DNA from: Actinomycetota bacterium
GTDB taxonomy: Bacteria > Actinomycetota > Acidimicrobiia > Acidimicrobiales > CADCSY01
Length of the DNA: 46,018 nucleotides
Reading direction: 5' to 3'
Assembly (NCBI GenBank): GCA_019348495.1
Contig: JAHWJI010000007.1
Span: 1-46,018 of the forward strand
Within the stretch, counting starts at the first letter, position 1; each line of letters begins with the position of its first letter. Below the pieces are notes generated by a model. The model was given only the letters and a program-made list of their open reading frames with translations. It searched no databases and had not been told where the DNA came from. Positions 31,568 to 40,395 of this stretch are shown here, piece after piece. Position numbers and translations under genes: made by a program.

Positions 31568-34543
31568 ACCGTCGCCTGGGGCGAAGCCCTGGCGAAGGGT
31601 GTTCTCGCTCACGGTCACGGGGTCGACGAACTGCAGGAGGTAGTCGGGACCGCCGGCCTTGGAACCGACGCCCGACAACCCGAACCCACCGAATGGTTGG
31701 CGCCCCACCACCGCTCCGGTGATGGGGCGGTTGACGTAGACGTTGCCGGCCCGCAGCTCGCGGACGGCCTGGTCGATGTGCGAGGGCGATCTCGACACCA
31801 CGCCGGCGGTGAGGGCGTAGTCGGTGTGGTTGGCCACGGCCAAGGCTTGGTCGAAGGTGGCAACCCGCATGATCGCCAGCACCGGTCCGAAGATCTCCTC
31901 GGTGGCCAGGCGGCTGTCGGGATCGACGTCGGTGACGATCGTCGGTCCCACGAAGAAGCCGTTCGACGGTACGTCGTCGCGAGCCAGGACCACCCGGCCC
32001 TCACTGCCGGCAGCCTCCACGTAGGAACGCACCCGGTGCTGCGCCTCGGCGTCGATGAGCGGGCCCATGTCGACACCCATCTCGCTCGGGTGGCCGATGC
32101 GCAGCTCCGCGGCCCGGGCCACCAGCCGCTCGATCAGCTGCTCCGCCGCGTCGCCACGGTCGACCACGATGAGGCGCGAGCACGCCGAGCACTTCTGGCC
32201 CGAGTAGCCGAACGCCGAGGTGACCACGATGGGCACGGCCTGGTCGAGATCGGCGTCGGCGTCGACGATGACCGCGTTCTTGCCGCCCATCTCGGCTACG
32301 ACCCGCTTCACCTGGCGCTGGCCACGGCGATGCACAGCGGCCGCCTCCACGATCCCCAGGCCCACGGGCAGGGAACCGGTGAAGGCGACGAACGACACCG
32401 CCGGGTGCTCGACGAGGTGGGCCCCGACGTCGCCCATGCCGGGCACCAAGGCGAGCACGCCGTCGGGGAGCCCGGAGGCCACGAGGGACTCCACCAGCTT
32501 GGCCGCCACCGCCGGGGTCTGCTCCGCCGGCTTGAAGACCACGGTGTTGCCGGTGACCAGGGCCGCCGCCACCATGCCGGTGGGTATGGCCAGGGGGAAG
32601 TTCCACGGCGAGATGACGACGCCGACGCCCCGGCCCCGGTAGCCCATGACGTTGCGCTCCCCGGGAGGGGAAGCGACCTCGGCCCCGGCATCGAGGCGCA
32701 GCATCCGGCGCCCGTAGTACTCGAAGAAGTCGATGGCCTCGCACACGTCGGCATCGGCATCCGGCCACGGCTTGCCTGCCTCGAACACCTCCAGGGCGGC
32801 CAGCTCGTCGCGTCGCTCGCGCATCCACGCCGCCGCCCGGAACAGCACGCCGGCGCGCTCCGCCGCCGGTGTGGCCCGCCACCCGGGCCAGGCGCCGAGG
32901 GCGGAGGCGACCGCTTCGTCGGCCTCGGCCGGCCCGCATCGGGCGGAGGACGCCACGACCGTCGACGGCTGGGCGGGGTCGACCGAGCAGATGGTGTCCG
33001 CCGTCGTGACCGGGCGCCCGCCGATGGCTGCGGGTAGGACCGACCCGAGGTCGCGGCTGCGCACCCGCTCGACGGCGAGGCCGAAGCGTGCCCGCACGGC
33101 AGGGCGCCGCCACTCGGCGACCGGCTCCGGTCGGTACTCGCCCGGGGACGACGAGTCGGTGGTCGGGCGCGGGGCCGGGGCGGGCAGATCGCCGCCTGGC
33201 TCGGCGCCAGGCGGCTCGAGCAACTCGTCGAGGGCCCGGCCCTCGACGAAGCGCCGGCGCACGAAGCTCTCGTTGGCCGTGTTCTCGAGTAGGCGGCGGA
33301 CCAGGTAGGCCATCCCGGGCACCAGGTCGCCCACCGGTGCGTAGACCCGCAGGCGCAGGCCCAAGCGGCGCACGGCGGTGTGTATGGGCTCGGCCATGCC
33401 GTAGAGCAGCTGGATCTCGTAGCCGTGGTCGGGAATGCCCAGAGCCCGGGCGTACTGCACGGCGTAGGAGATGGAGCGCAGGTTGTGGGTGCCGAACGCG
33501 GCCCGTACCTGGCCGTGGTGGTCGTGGAGCAGCCGGGTGCAGCGCTCGTAGTTGGCGTCGGTCTCCTCCTTGCGGGCGTAGACCGGCGCCGGCCAGCCGG
33601 CGGCCCGAGCCGCGATCGTCTCGGTGTCCCAGTAGGCACCCTTGACCAGTCGCACCGTGACCGGCCGGGGTCGCTCGGCCGACCAGGCGATGAGCTGGGA
33701 GAGATCGTGGAAGGAGCTGCGGGTGTAGGCCTGCACCACCACTCCGGCTTCCGCCTCGGCGAGCTCGGGCTCTTCGAGCAGCTCGCGGAACAGATCCAGG
33801 GTGAGATCCTTCACGTCGTAGTGCTCGGCGTCGAGGTTGACGAAGGCCCCGACGGCGCAGGCCCGGCCCAGGCTCGCCCGCAGCCGGCGCTTGGCCTGTT
33901 CCATCCCCTCCGCCGCGGTCAGGGGCCCGTAGCGCGAGGACAACGCCGTCGGCTTGACGCTGACGTTGACCCGGGGCAGGGGGCCGAGGTCGTCGTGCTC
34001 GAGGTGTGCGTCGGGCGGCCAGAGGCGGCTGCGGTCGGCGAGCACGGTGAGCAGCTCGTCCACCCGGGCGGCGTAGCGGTCGGCCTCCGCCTCGGTGAGG
34101 GTCTTCTCGCCCAGCAGGTCGACGGTGAAGGCGCTGCCCCTCCGCCACAGGCGCTCCAGCTGCTCGACGGCCACCTCGGGGTCGACGCCCACGATGAACT
34201 GCTGGGCCACTCGCCGGATGTTTCGGCGAGCCAGCGACGCGGCGGCGGCCCGACCGAGCGGCAGGTGCTCAGCCGCTCCCAGGCCGAGGTCGACCAGCCT
34301 GGGGACGTCGCCACCCTCGAAGTACTCCGAGAGGTGGCGGAGCACGTCGGCGTCGTCGACCGTGGCCGGGGCCACGTCGACGAAGCGGAACAGCTGGGTC
34401 TTGAACGACGGGTGGGACATCGCCCACTCGAGCATCTGCTCGGTCCACCACGACGACCCGACGACCCCGGAGCGGGAGGCGTCACCCGCCTCCGCCAGGT
34501 GGCGGGCCAGGGCCGTCACCTCGTCGTCGAACGACGCCGTCAT
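31562..34543 (-). CDS. putA: Bifunctional proline dehydrogenase / delta-1-pyrroline-5-carboxylate dehydrogenase (PutA)
   Basis: Oxidises proline to glutamate in two steps. 993 residues. The N-terminal half is the FAD barrel (VNVSVKPTALSSRYG; GAFVNLDAEHYDVKDLT; VRLVKGAYWDTET; FGTHNLRSI; YEIQLLYGMAEP). The C-terminal half is an aldehyde dehydrogenase: VVISPWNFPLAIPTGMVAAALVTGN split by position near residue 640, FTGSLPVG, the catalytic base VAEMGGKNAVIVD, catalytic Cys in YSGQKCSACSR, and EEIFGPVLAIM. There is no ribbon-helix-helix DNA-binding domain, so it is not its own repressor as in enterobacteria. The ATG at 34543 follows a leaderless promoter; no regulator is adjacent. Confidence 0.96.
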   Translation of the reverse strand: MTASFDDEVTALARHLAEAGDASRSGVVGSSWWTEQMLEWAMSHPSFKTQLFRFVDVAPATVDDADVLRHLSEYFEGGDVPRLVDLGLGAAEHLPLGRAAAASLARRNIRRVAQQFIVGVDPEVAVEQLERLWRRGSAFTVDLLGEKTLTEAEADRYAARVDELLTVLADRSRLWPPDAHLEHDDLGPLPRVNVSVKPTALSSRYGPLTAAEGMEQAKRRLRASLGRACAVGAFVNLDAEHYDVKDLTLDLFRELLEEPELAEAEAGVVVQAYTRSSFHDLSQLIAWSAERPRPVTVRLVKGAYWDTETIAARAAGWPAPVYARKEETDANYERCTRLLHDHHGQVRAAFGTHNLRSISYAVQYARALGIPDHGYEIQLLYGMAEPIHTAVRRLGLRLRVYAPVGDLVPGMAYLVRRLLENTANESFVRRRFVEGRALDELLEPPGAEPGGDLPAPAPRPTTDSSSPGEYRPEPVAEWRRPAVRARFGLAVERVRSRDLGSVLPAAIGGRPVTTADTICSVDPAQPSTVVASSARCGPAEADEAVASALGAWPGWRATPAAERAGVLFRAAAWMRERRDELAALEVFEAGKPWPDADADVCEAIDFFEYYGRRMLRLDAGAEVASPPGERNVMGYRGRGVGVVISPWNFPLAIPTGMVAAALVTGNTVVFKPAEQTPAVAAKLVESLVASGLPDGVLALVPGMGDVGAHLVEHPAVSFVAFTGSLPVGLGIVEAAAVHRRGQRQVKRVVAEMGGKNAVIVDADADLDQAVPIVVTSAFGYSGQKCSACSRLIVVDRGDAAEQLIERLVARAAELRIGHPSEMGVDMGPLIDAEAQHRVRSYVEAAGSEGRVVLARDDVPSNGFFVGPTIVTDVDPDSRLATEEIFGPVLAIMRVATFDQALAVANHTDYALTAGVVSRSPSHIDQAVRELRAGNVYVNRPITGAVVGRQPFGGFGLSGVGSKAGGPDYLLQFVDPVTVSENTLRQGFAPGDGD

Positions 34544-34550
34544 GCTTCGA

Positions 34551-34556
34551 AGGGTA
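34551..34556 (-). promoter_or_regulatory. -10 hexamer of putA, leaderless type
   Basis: TACCCT on the minus strand, then 7 nt, then the ATG at 34543. No Shine-Dalgarno sequence in the 7 nt. The same TACCCT at the same spacing precedes ktrB. Confidence 0.55.
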
Positions 34557-34731
34557 GGGGCGTCGGGTCATGCGCTGCCTGACCTTGACCCTGGCCCTCG
34601 ACGTCGCCCTGGCCCTGATCGCGGATCATGAACTGTTCCTTCGTGCTTCACCGCCAGGACGCTTCGGGGACAGGTTGCCCTCCTAGCTTCCCCTCAGACG
34701 GACCGACCGCCCGGTGGACCAGGAGGCGCTC

Positions 34732-36309
34732 ATGCCCGAGGACAACGATCTCCCCCTCGATCGCCGTACCTTCCTCAAGGCCGCGGCAGCGGCCGGGGCC
34801 ACCGGGCTGGTCACCATGGCCGCTCCGCCGTTCGTCAGGCCCGCCTTCGCCGTGGTCCGCTCCGGCCGGCCGTCGGTCTCCCACGGCGTGCAGAGTGGCG
34901 ATGTCACCACCTGCTCAGCGGTGGTGTGGGCCCGAGCCGACGGGCCGGCGCGGATGCTGGTGGAGCTGGCCGCCACGCCGTCGTTCTCCGATGCCCGCCA
35001 TGTCCGGGGCCCCCTCGCCGACGAGTCCGGTGACTTCACCGCCCAGCTCCGCCTCGACGGCCTGGCCGGCGGTCGGGACGTGTTCTACCGGGTGCGCTTC
35101 GCCGACCGCCACGACGAGGCGCGGGCCGGCGAGCCGGTCGTCGGCCACTTCCGCAGGGCGCCGACCTCCCGGGGAGACGTCTCCTTCGTGTGGTCGGGTG
35201 ACACCGCCGGCCAGGGGTGGGGCATCAACCCCGACGCCGGCGGGATGCGCACCTACGAGACCATGCGCCAGCTCAGTCCCGACCTTTTCATCCACTCGGG
35301 TGACACCATCTACGCCGACGGCCCACTCACCGAGACCGTCGAGCTCCCCGGCGGCAGCACCTGGCGCAACGTCGTCACGCCCGAGAAGTCCAAGGTGGCC
35401 GAGACGCTGGCCGAGTTCCGGGGGAACTTCCGCTACAACCTCCTCGACGACAACGTCAGGCGCTTCAACGCCGAGGTGCCGGTGCTGGCCCAGTGGGACG
35501 ACCACGAGACGACCAACAACTGGTACCCCGGGGAGATCCTCGAGGACCCCCGCTACACCGTCACCGATGTCGACCTGCTGGCGGAGCGGGCCAACCAGGC
35601 CTTCCATGAGTACTTCCCGGTGGGGGACACCCCCCGGGAGCGGGGCCGGATCTACCGCAAGGTCTCCTACGGACCGTCGCTGGACGTGTTCGTGCTGGAC
35701 CTGCGTACCTACCGCGGGCCCAACACCGCCAACGACCAGGCCGGGGCCAGCGAGGTCACCGAGATCCTCGGGGAGACCCAGCTGGCCTGGCTGAAGCGAG
35801 AGCTGCGCCGTTCCAAGGCGACGTGGAAGGCCATCGCCTCCGACATGCCGGTCGGGCTGATCGTCCCCGACGGTCCCCGCCAGGAGGGCATCGCCCAGGG
35901 CCGCCCCGAGGTGCTGGGCCGGGAGCTCGAGATGGCCGACCTCCTGTCGTCGATCCAGGCCCACCGCGTCCGCAACGTGGTGTGGTTCACCGCCGACGTC
36001 CACTACACCGCGGCCCACCACTACGACCCCTCCCGGGCCACGTTCGGCGACTTCGACCCCTTCTGGGAGTTCGTGTCCGGCCCGCTGCACGCCGGCACGT
36101 TCGGGCCCAACACCCTGGACCCGACCTTCGGGCCCGAGGTCCGCTTCCAGCGGGCCGCCGACCGTCCCAACCAGCCGCCGAGCGACGGGCTGCAGTTCTT
36201 CGGCCACGTGGTGATCGACGGCCGCAGCCAGGTCATGACCATCCGGCTGATGGACGTCTCCGGCGACGTCCTGCACCGGGTCGAGCTCGAACCGGAGGCT
36301 CGTCGATGA
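34732..36309 (+). CDS. phoD: PhoD-family alkaline phosphatase/phosphodiesterase, Tat-exported
   Basis: Secreted metal-dependent phosphatase releasing phosphate from esters. 525 residues. A Tat signal peptide is plain: DRRTFLKAAAAAGATGLVTM (twin Arg, Phe-Leu-Lys) with a likely cleavage after RPAFA. The mature protein has the N-terminal beta domain (GVQSGDVTTCSAVVWARADG) and the metallophosphatase domain with ligands in WSGDTAG, HSGDTIYADG, QWDDHETTNNW and FTADVHYTAAHH. The ATG at 34732 has AGGAGG 5 nt upstream; an in-frame GTG at 34714 lies before it. A hexamer TAGCTT at 34683-34688 is a possible -10. Monocistronic, divergent from putA. A short open frame follows the stop (see findings). Confidence 0.94.
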   Translation: MPEDNDLPLDRRTFLKAAAAAGATGLVTMAAPPFVRPAFAVVRSGRPSVSHGVQSGDVTTCSAVVWARADGPARMLVELAATPSFSDARHVRGPLADESGDFTAQLRLDGLAGGRDVFYRVRFADRHDEARAGEPVVGHFRRAPTSRGDVSFVWSGDTAGQGWGINPDAGGMRTYETMRQLSPDLFIHSGDTIYADGPLTETVELPGGSTWRNVVTPEKSKVAETLAEFRGNFRYNLLDDNVRRFNAEVPVLAQWDDHETTNNWYPGEILEDPRYTVTDVDLLAERANQAFHEYFPVGDTPRERGRIYRKVSYGPSLDVFVLDLRTYRGPNTANDQAGASEVTEILGETQLAWLKRELRRSKATWKAIASDMPVGLIVPDGPRQEGIAQGRPEVLGRELEMADLLSSIQAHRVRNVVWFTADVHYTAAHHYDPSRATFGDFDPFWEFVSGPLHAGTFGPNTLDPTFGPEVRFQRAADRPNQPPSDGLQFFGHVVIDGRSQVMTIRLMDVSGDVLHRVELEPEARR

Positions 36310-36404
36310 GACGGTGGCGCCCGGCGAGACCGTCGTGCGCGACCTGGGGGCGAGCTCGCCGGTCGATCCCGTGGTGGAGGGACGGCTCATCCGGGTGTGA
36401 GGGG

Positions 36405-37886
36405 TCAGTCTGGGATCGAGTCGAGGTCGGTGAGGGCGACGCCGGTGAAGGCGCTGGGCGCGTTGGTCCACAGGCCCACCGCTCCGGGGGACGACGGCCC
36501 ACCCGCCGGGTGCAGGGCCACCCCGTCGAGCGTGGCCTCGAGGGACCCCGCCGTGCGGCGCACGATCAGCTGGTGATAGGCAGCCGCGTCGAAGTCCCCG
36601 GCCAGCCCGGCCAACACCGTGTCATCGGCTGCGCCACGTCGCAGGCGCCGCCAGATCACGCTTCGATCGGCCACACGGATCAGCACGGCATCGTAGGTGT
36701 CCTCGTCCTGATACCAGCTGAGCGCGCCGTAGAGGGCGCGGCTCGACGCACGGTGGCGCAAGGAGAGGTTGACCTCCAGGAGGTACGACGACGATGGGAC
36801 GAGGGCGACGACGGCGCTGGCCGCGGTGGCGTGTACGGGGTGGACGGCTTCGCCTCGGTGCACCTCCCAGCGTCCGCGCGCCCGCCAGCGGCTGGGATCC
36901 AGGCGAGTGGCGTCCCCACCGTCGAAGAGGTCACGAAAGGTAGGCCCAGGTGGACATGGCTGCGGATCGATGCGAGGCCCGGGCGAAGCGGGCTGTCCCT
37001 CCACCCACACGAGAGGGTCGCCGAACATGTAGCGCCCAGTGAGTGAGGGGTCCCAGGCGTGGTACACGAGGTACTCGCTGATGTTGTCGGGGGCGACCAC
37101 AATCGATGCGTGACCGGGGCCGATGACCTTTCCGGGAGCTGTCCGCAGGACCGTTGCGCCGTCGGGAGCTGCAACCGGCTCGTACGGGCCGAGGGGGTGG
37201 TCGGCGACCGCGCAGGTGACGCCGTAGTTGCCCGCATGCCACGATCCGCCGCTGTAGAAGCACCAGTACCTTCCCTCGTGCTTGCGCACGGACGGTCCTT
37301 CGACCGTGTACCAGTCCCACACTCGGTCGTACCAACGCCGGTCTCGCTCGAAGATGTGCCACTCGGCATGAGGTCGGACCACGGTCACTCGCTCGCCGGC
37401 GAGGCGGACCATGTCGAGGAGCCGGTCGACGACGATACCGGTGCCGACCGGGTGGCCCTCGAGGAAGTCACGGCTGTAGAACAGGTACCACTCGCCGTCG
37501 TCGTCGCGAAAGGGATGACCGTCGATGGTGAAGGGGTCCCACCGGTCCAGGACCTCTCGTCCTTGGTGGAACGGTCCGGTGGGAGAGGTGGCGACGGCGA
37601 CTCGGAGCTGGTGGCCCTCTCCTTCGGGGCCCCCGGTGGAGTAGTAGAGGAAGAAGCGTCCGTTGTCGTAGGCCACCTCCGGGGCCCAGTGGCGCTGGTC
37701 GGGAGGCGGCGCCCCCACGGCTGCCCCGGCGCGCTCCCAGTTGACGAGGTCCACCGAGCGCAGCACCGGGATCGCACCCGAAGCGGGGGTGCCGTAGGCG
37801 TAGTACGAACCGTTGAACTTCAACACGAAGGGGTCGGCCAGCGCCACCGGGTACAGCGGGTTGCGAAAGGCTTCCCCGACCGCCAT
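36405..37886 (-). CDS. GH43-like glycosidase with C-terminal beta-sandwich
   Basis: 493 residues. Residues 1-310 form a five-bladed-propeller glycosidase: the base Asp in VALADPFVLKFNGSYYAYGT, HWAPEVAYDNGRFFLYYSTGG, the second Asp in PFTIDGHPFRDDDGEWYLFYSRD, and the acid Glu in YTVEGPSVRKHEGRYWCFYSG. The last 170 residues (LFDGGDATRLDPSRWRARG onward) look like a concanavalin-type sandwich, common in this family. No signal peptide. GH43 and neighbours act on arabinosides, xylosides or galactosides; the substrate is not deducible. Third gene of an operon after a PhyH-like dioxygenase and a clan GH-A glycosidase (46 bp gap). The ATG at 37886 has only a poor ribosome binding site. Confidence 0.85.
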   Translation of the reverse strand: MAVGEAFRNPLYPVALADPFVLKFNGSYYAYGTPASGAIPVLRSVDLVNWERAGAAVGAPPPDQRHWAPEVAYDNGRFFLYYSTGGPEGEGHQLRVAVATSPTGPFHQGREVLDRWDPFTIDGHPFRDDDGEWYLFYSRDFLEGHPVGTGIVVDRLLDMVRLAGERVTVVRPHAEWHIFERDRRWYDRVWDWYTVEGPSVRKHEGRYWCFYSGGSWHAGNYGVTCAVADHPLGPYEPVAAPDGATVLRTAPGKVIGPGHASIVVAPDNISEYLVYHAWDPSLTGRYMFGDPLVWVEGQPASPGPRIDPQPCPPGPTFRDLFDGGDATRLDPSRWRARGRWEVHRGEAVHPVHATAASAVVALVPSSSYLLEVNLSLRHRASSRALYGALSWYQDEDTYDAVLIRVADRSVIWRRLRRGAADDTVLAGLAGDFDAAAYHQLIVRRTAGSLEATLDGVALHPAGGPSSPGAVGLWTNAPSAFTGVALTDLDSIPD

Positions 37887-37932
37887 CGCTCAGGGGCCGG
37901 CCGAGGCCGTGCCCGTGGGCCTCTGGACGAGG

Positions 37933-39261
37933 TCAAGGTGCATCGACGATCCTCAGCTCGATCCGGGCGTCGGGCCCCGTCGTGTTGGAGCAGATCTCAC
38001 CCGGCGGCGGCGGTTGCCAGCTCCAATGCTCCATGTGGGGTCGATAGCCCTCCAGCCAGCTGGCCACCGGCTCCTGCAATCGGTAGGCGGGTAGCTCGGC
38101 GGCGGGCACGCCGGCCGCGGCCAGGGCGTAGGAACGGGACATCGACGATGCCCGACGGTCCAGTCGCTCGTCGAGCCAGTGGACCCCGACCGGATCGATG
38201 TTGCCCTCGCACCGGAAGAGCAGCGAGTCCCAGTCGGCGGAGTCGATGAACGGGAACCAGCAGTACCCCTCCAAGGCCACGCCGGCGGCGGCGGCGAGCT
38301 CGCACTGTTCGAGGCTGTACTTGAGCCAGCTGGCCCGATCGGAGGCAAAGCCGCGGATGTTGGTCTCCGAGAGCATGCACGGGAGGCGGTAGCGGTCCCA
38401 GTACTCCTGGATCTGCACCCCGAGCGGGATGGGGGTCGAGGCGGGAACGACGCCGCCTCGGCCGTGACCGTGGAACTGCCACTGGCAGTGCGGGTAGTAG
38501 TCGAGGCCGAGGACGTCGATGTGCCCCGGTTCGATGTCGAGGAGTCCCTCGCCACCTGCGTCCAACACCAGCTCCAGGAAGCGGCTGTCCGCCTGTGTCG
38601 AGCCGAGGAACAGGTCCAATACGAAGAACCGCCGGTCGTTGGCCATCTCGGTGTAGCGGACGGCGGCAGCATCACCGGCGTAGTGGTGCTCGCAGGTGTC
38701 GACGTAGACATGCCGTGCCCGGGGCAACAGGTCCCGGTACATCCGGCTCGCGTCGCTGACCGCCGGCAAGACGTTGGCGATGAGCTCGACGAAGCCTTCC
38801 ACCCCCCGCAGGTAGGGCGGCCAGATGGCCTCGTGACCGGCGAGGAACAGCGTCGAGAACGGTTCGTTGAACAAGGTGTACTCCGCGACCCACGGGTAAC
38901 GACGGGCGAAGGACTCGACGAATCGCAGGTACGCATCACCGAAGCGCTCGTCGGCGAAGCCACCCTGTAGCCAGCGGGGGTAGCTCGTGTGGTGGACGAG
39001 GTCGACGATGGGCCGCAAGCCGTGGTCGTGGAGGTGGCCGAGCACCTCGTCGGTGGCCCGCCAGTCGTACTCGCCGGGGCACGACTCGATGCGGTGCCAT
39101 CGGACCGGATAGCGCAGTCGGGTGACGCCCATGCCCTCCAGTAGGGCCACGTCCTCGCGCCAGCGGATGTCGTGCTCGGTCGTCTCGGCCACGTCGCGGT
39201 CGTGGCCGGGGAGGTAGGTGCTCTCGAACCCGCCTATGAGCTCGATCGGTCGCGCCGTCAC
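37933..39261 (-). CDS. Clan GH-A glycosidase, GH1-like
   Basis: About 442 residues of TIM-barrel glycosidase. WREDVALLEGMGVTRLRYPVRWHRIE and YDWRATDEVLGHLHDHGLRPIVDLVHH are typical of GH1-like enzymes, YTLFNEPFSTLFLAGHE holds the acid/base Glu (N-E-P) and CMLSETNIRG the likely nucleophile; EGYCWFPFIDSADWDSL supplies the final barrel strand. No signal peptide. The frame stays open upstream through the dioxygenase gene, so the start needs choosing: GTG at 39261, or an in-frame CTG at 39279 that overlaps the dioxygenase stop as CTGA behind GGAAGAGGG. GH1, GH5 or GH39 membership cannot be settled by eye. Confidence 0.85.
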   Translation of the reverse strand: MTARPIELIGGFESTYLPGHDRDVAETTEHDIRWREDVALLEGMGVTRLRYPVRWHRIESCPGEYDWRATDEVLGHLHDHGLRPIVDLVHHTSYPRWLQGGFADERFGDAYLRFVESFARRYPWVAEYTLFNEPFSTLFLAGHEAIWPPYLRGVEGFVELIANVLPAVSDASRMYRDLLPRARHVYVDTCEHHYAGDAAAVRYTEMANDRRFFVLDLFLGSTQADSRFLELVLDAGGEGLLDIEPGHIDVLGLDYYPHCQWQFHGHGRGGVVPASTPIPLGVQIQEYWDRYRLPCMLSETNIRGFASDRASWLKYSLEQCELAAAAGVALEGYCWFPFIDSADWDSLLFRCEGNIDPVGVHWLDERLDRRASSMSRSYALAAAGVPAAELPAYRLQEPVASWLEGYRPHMEHWSWQPPPPGEICSNTTGPDARIELRIVDAP

Positions 39262-39275
39262 CCTGCGAGTCTTGC

Positions 39276-40142
39276 TCAGCCCTCTTCCAGGAGGAAGTCC
39301 AGGACGTAGTCCTGTGCTACGGGGTGCAGCCGATCCGACACGGTGCAGCGGCGCAGGTGCGCTTTGAGGCCGTCGGGAAGACGGTCGTAGTAGTCCCTCG
39401 TCATGGAGAAGTCGTGGTGGGCGAAGGTCTCGAAACCGGCTCCCATGACGCCCAGGATCATGACCGGTCTGGGCCGGGCCGAGGTGTTCTGGGTGCCCCG
39501 ATGGATGGTCAGACCGGTCCGCACGGAGACGTCTCCCCGACTGGCCATGCGCCGCTCCAGCCGGCCCAGGTAGCGCTCGTACATGGTCGGCGGGACGCGC
39601 ATCGCCTTCTCGAACTCGCTGTCGTCGTCGAAGTGGGAGCCGGGGGCGATCTCCAAGGGGCCCATCTCGGGCGTCACGTCGACGCAGGTGGCGTTGACCG
39701 CCAGAGAGCTCAGCCGTCCGGTTGCCTTCGTCTCCTCGGGGATCGGGAAGTCGCGGTGCAAGGGCTGGCGGACCGCGCCGGGCAGGGCCACGTCGAAGCC
39801 GACCTCGACCAACTGGTAGTCGTCGCCGAGCACGTTGCTGCACAACTCGTCCAGGACCGGGTGCGTCACCAGGTCTTGGAATCCCAACAGGCGCTCGGGA
39901 TGGACGGCGAAGTAGTAGCGCCTCGGATCCTCGCCCGGCCCGCGGGGGATGCGACCTCTGCCTCCTCCTTGCCGGGAAGAAAGATCCTGTCGCTCGGCCT
40001 CGGCGTAGAGGACCTCGAAGTCGGCCAACATCTGGTCGGCCCACTCCGCAGGCAACGCATCCTTCAACCCGACGAAACCATCACGGTAGAGGGCGTCGGC
40101 CAGCGGGTCGCCAGCAGCGGGCGGGGGGCTGGGGTTGGTCAT
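39276..40142 (-). CDS. PhyH-family Fe(II)/2-oxoglutarate dioxygenase
   Basis: 288 residues. The iron facial triad is visible as His and Asp in PLHRDFPIPEE and the distal His in TIHRGTQNTSARPR, whose nearby Arg binds 2-oxoglutarate. N-terminal LADALYRDGFVGLKDALPAEWADQMLADFE matches phytanoyl-CoA dioxygenase-like proteins, a group that hydroxylates many small molecules. Being first in an operon with two glycosidases suggests it oxidises the aglycone or sugar of a glycoside they process; this is inference. ATG at 40142. TAGGAT (40164-40169, minus strand) or TACGTC (40150-40155, at 7-nt leaderless spacing but ending in C) could be the -10. Confidence 0.88.
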   Translation of the reverse strand: MTNPSPPPAAGDPLADALYRDGFVGLKDALPAEWADQMLADFEVLYAEAERQDLSSRQGGGRGRIPRGPGEDPRRYYFAVHPERLLGFQDLVTHPVLDELCSNVLGDDYQLVEVGFDVALPGAVRQPLHRDFPIPEETKATGRLSSLAVNATCVDVTPEMGPLEIAPGSHFDDDSEFEKAMRVPPTMYERYLGRLERRMASRGDVSVRTGLTIHRGTQNTSARPRPVMILGVMGAGFETFAHHDFSMTRDYYDRLPDGLKAHLRRCTVSDRLHPVAQDYVLDFLLEEG

Positions 40143-40257
40143 CGGTCCGGACGTAGGCAGTTGATCCTACCGGCTCGGCTCCTGGCCAGACGGACCGGGC
40201 GCCGGTTGTGCCCGAGCTGGCGACGCGTGACCGCCGATCCGGCCGACTGACCACACG

Positions 40258-40270
40258 TTGCTGTCAGCAA
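40258..40270. promoter_or_regulatory. 13-bp palindrome in the dioxygenase/FNT divergent region
   Basis: TTGCTGTCAGCAA: perfect 6-bp arms around a central T, in a 253-bp region between divergent genes. Position (about 90-100 bp above the dioxygenase -10) and symmetry suit a regulator such as a LacI- or GntR-type protein, none of which is encoded nearby. Elsewhere in this region there is TAGCTT at 40322-40327, a possible -10 for the channel gene. Confidence 0.4.
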
Positions 40271-40395
40271 ATGGTTCCGCGTCGGTAACCGGGCTCGCAC
40301 GGACCGGCAATGTGGCGTCCGTAGCTTCTCGCGTCGTGGGTGCTCCCGATGTGGCCCGACGCTGGCCTTGACCCTCGACATCACAGGAGGAGACC

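Noticed and set aside
39262-40044. Extension of the GH1-like frame into the dioxygenase gene
   Set aside because: The extra residues are arginine-rich and overlap a clear PhyH-family gene in another frame.
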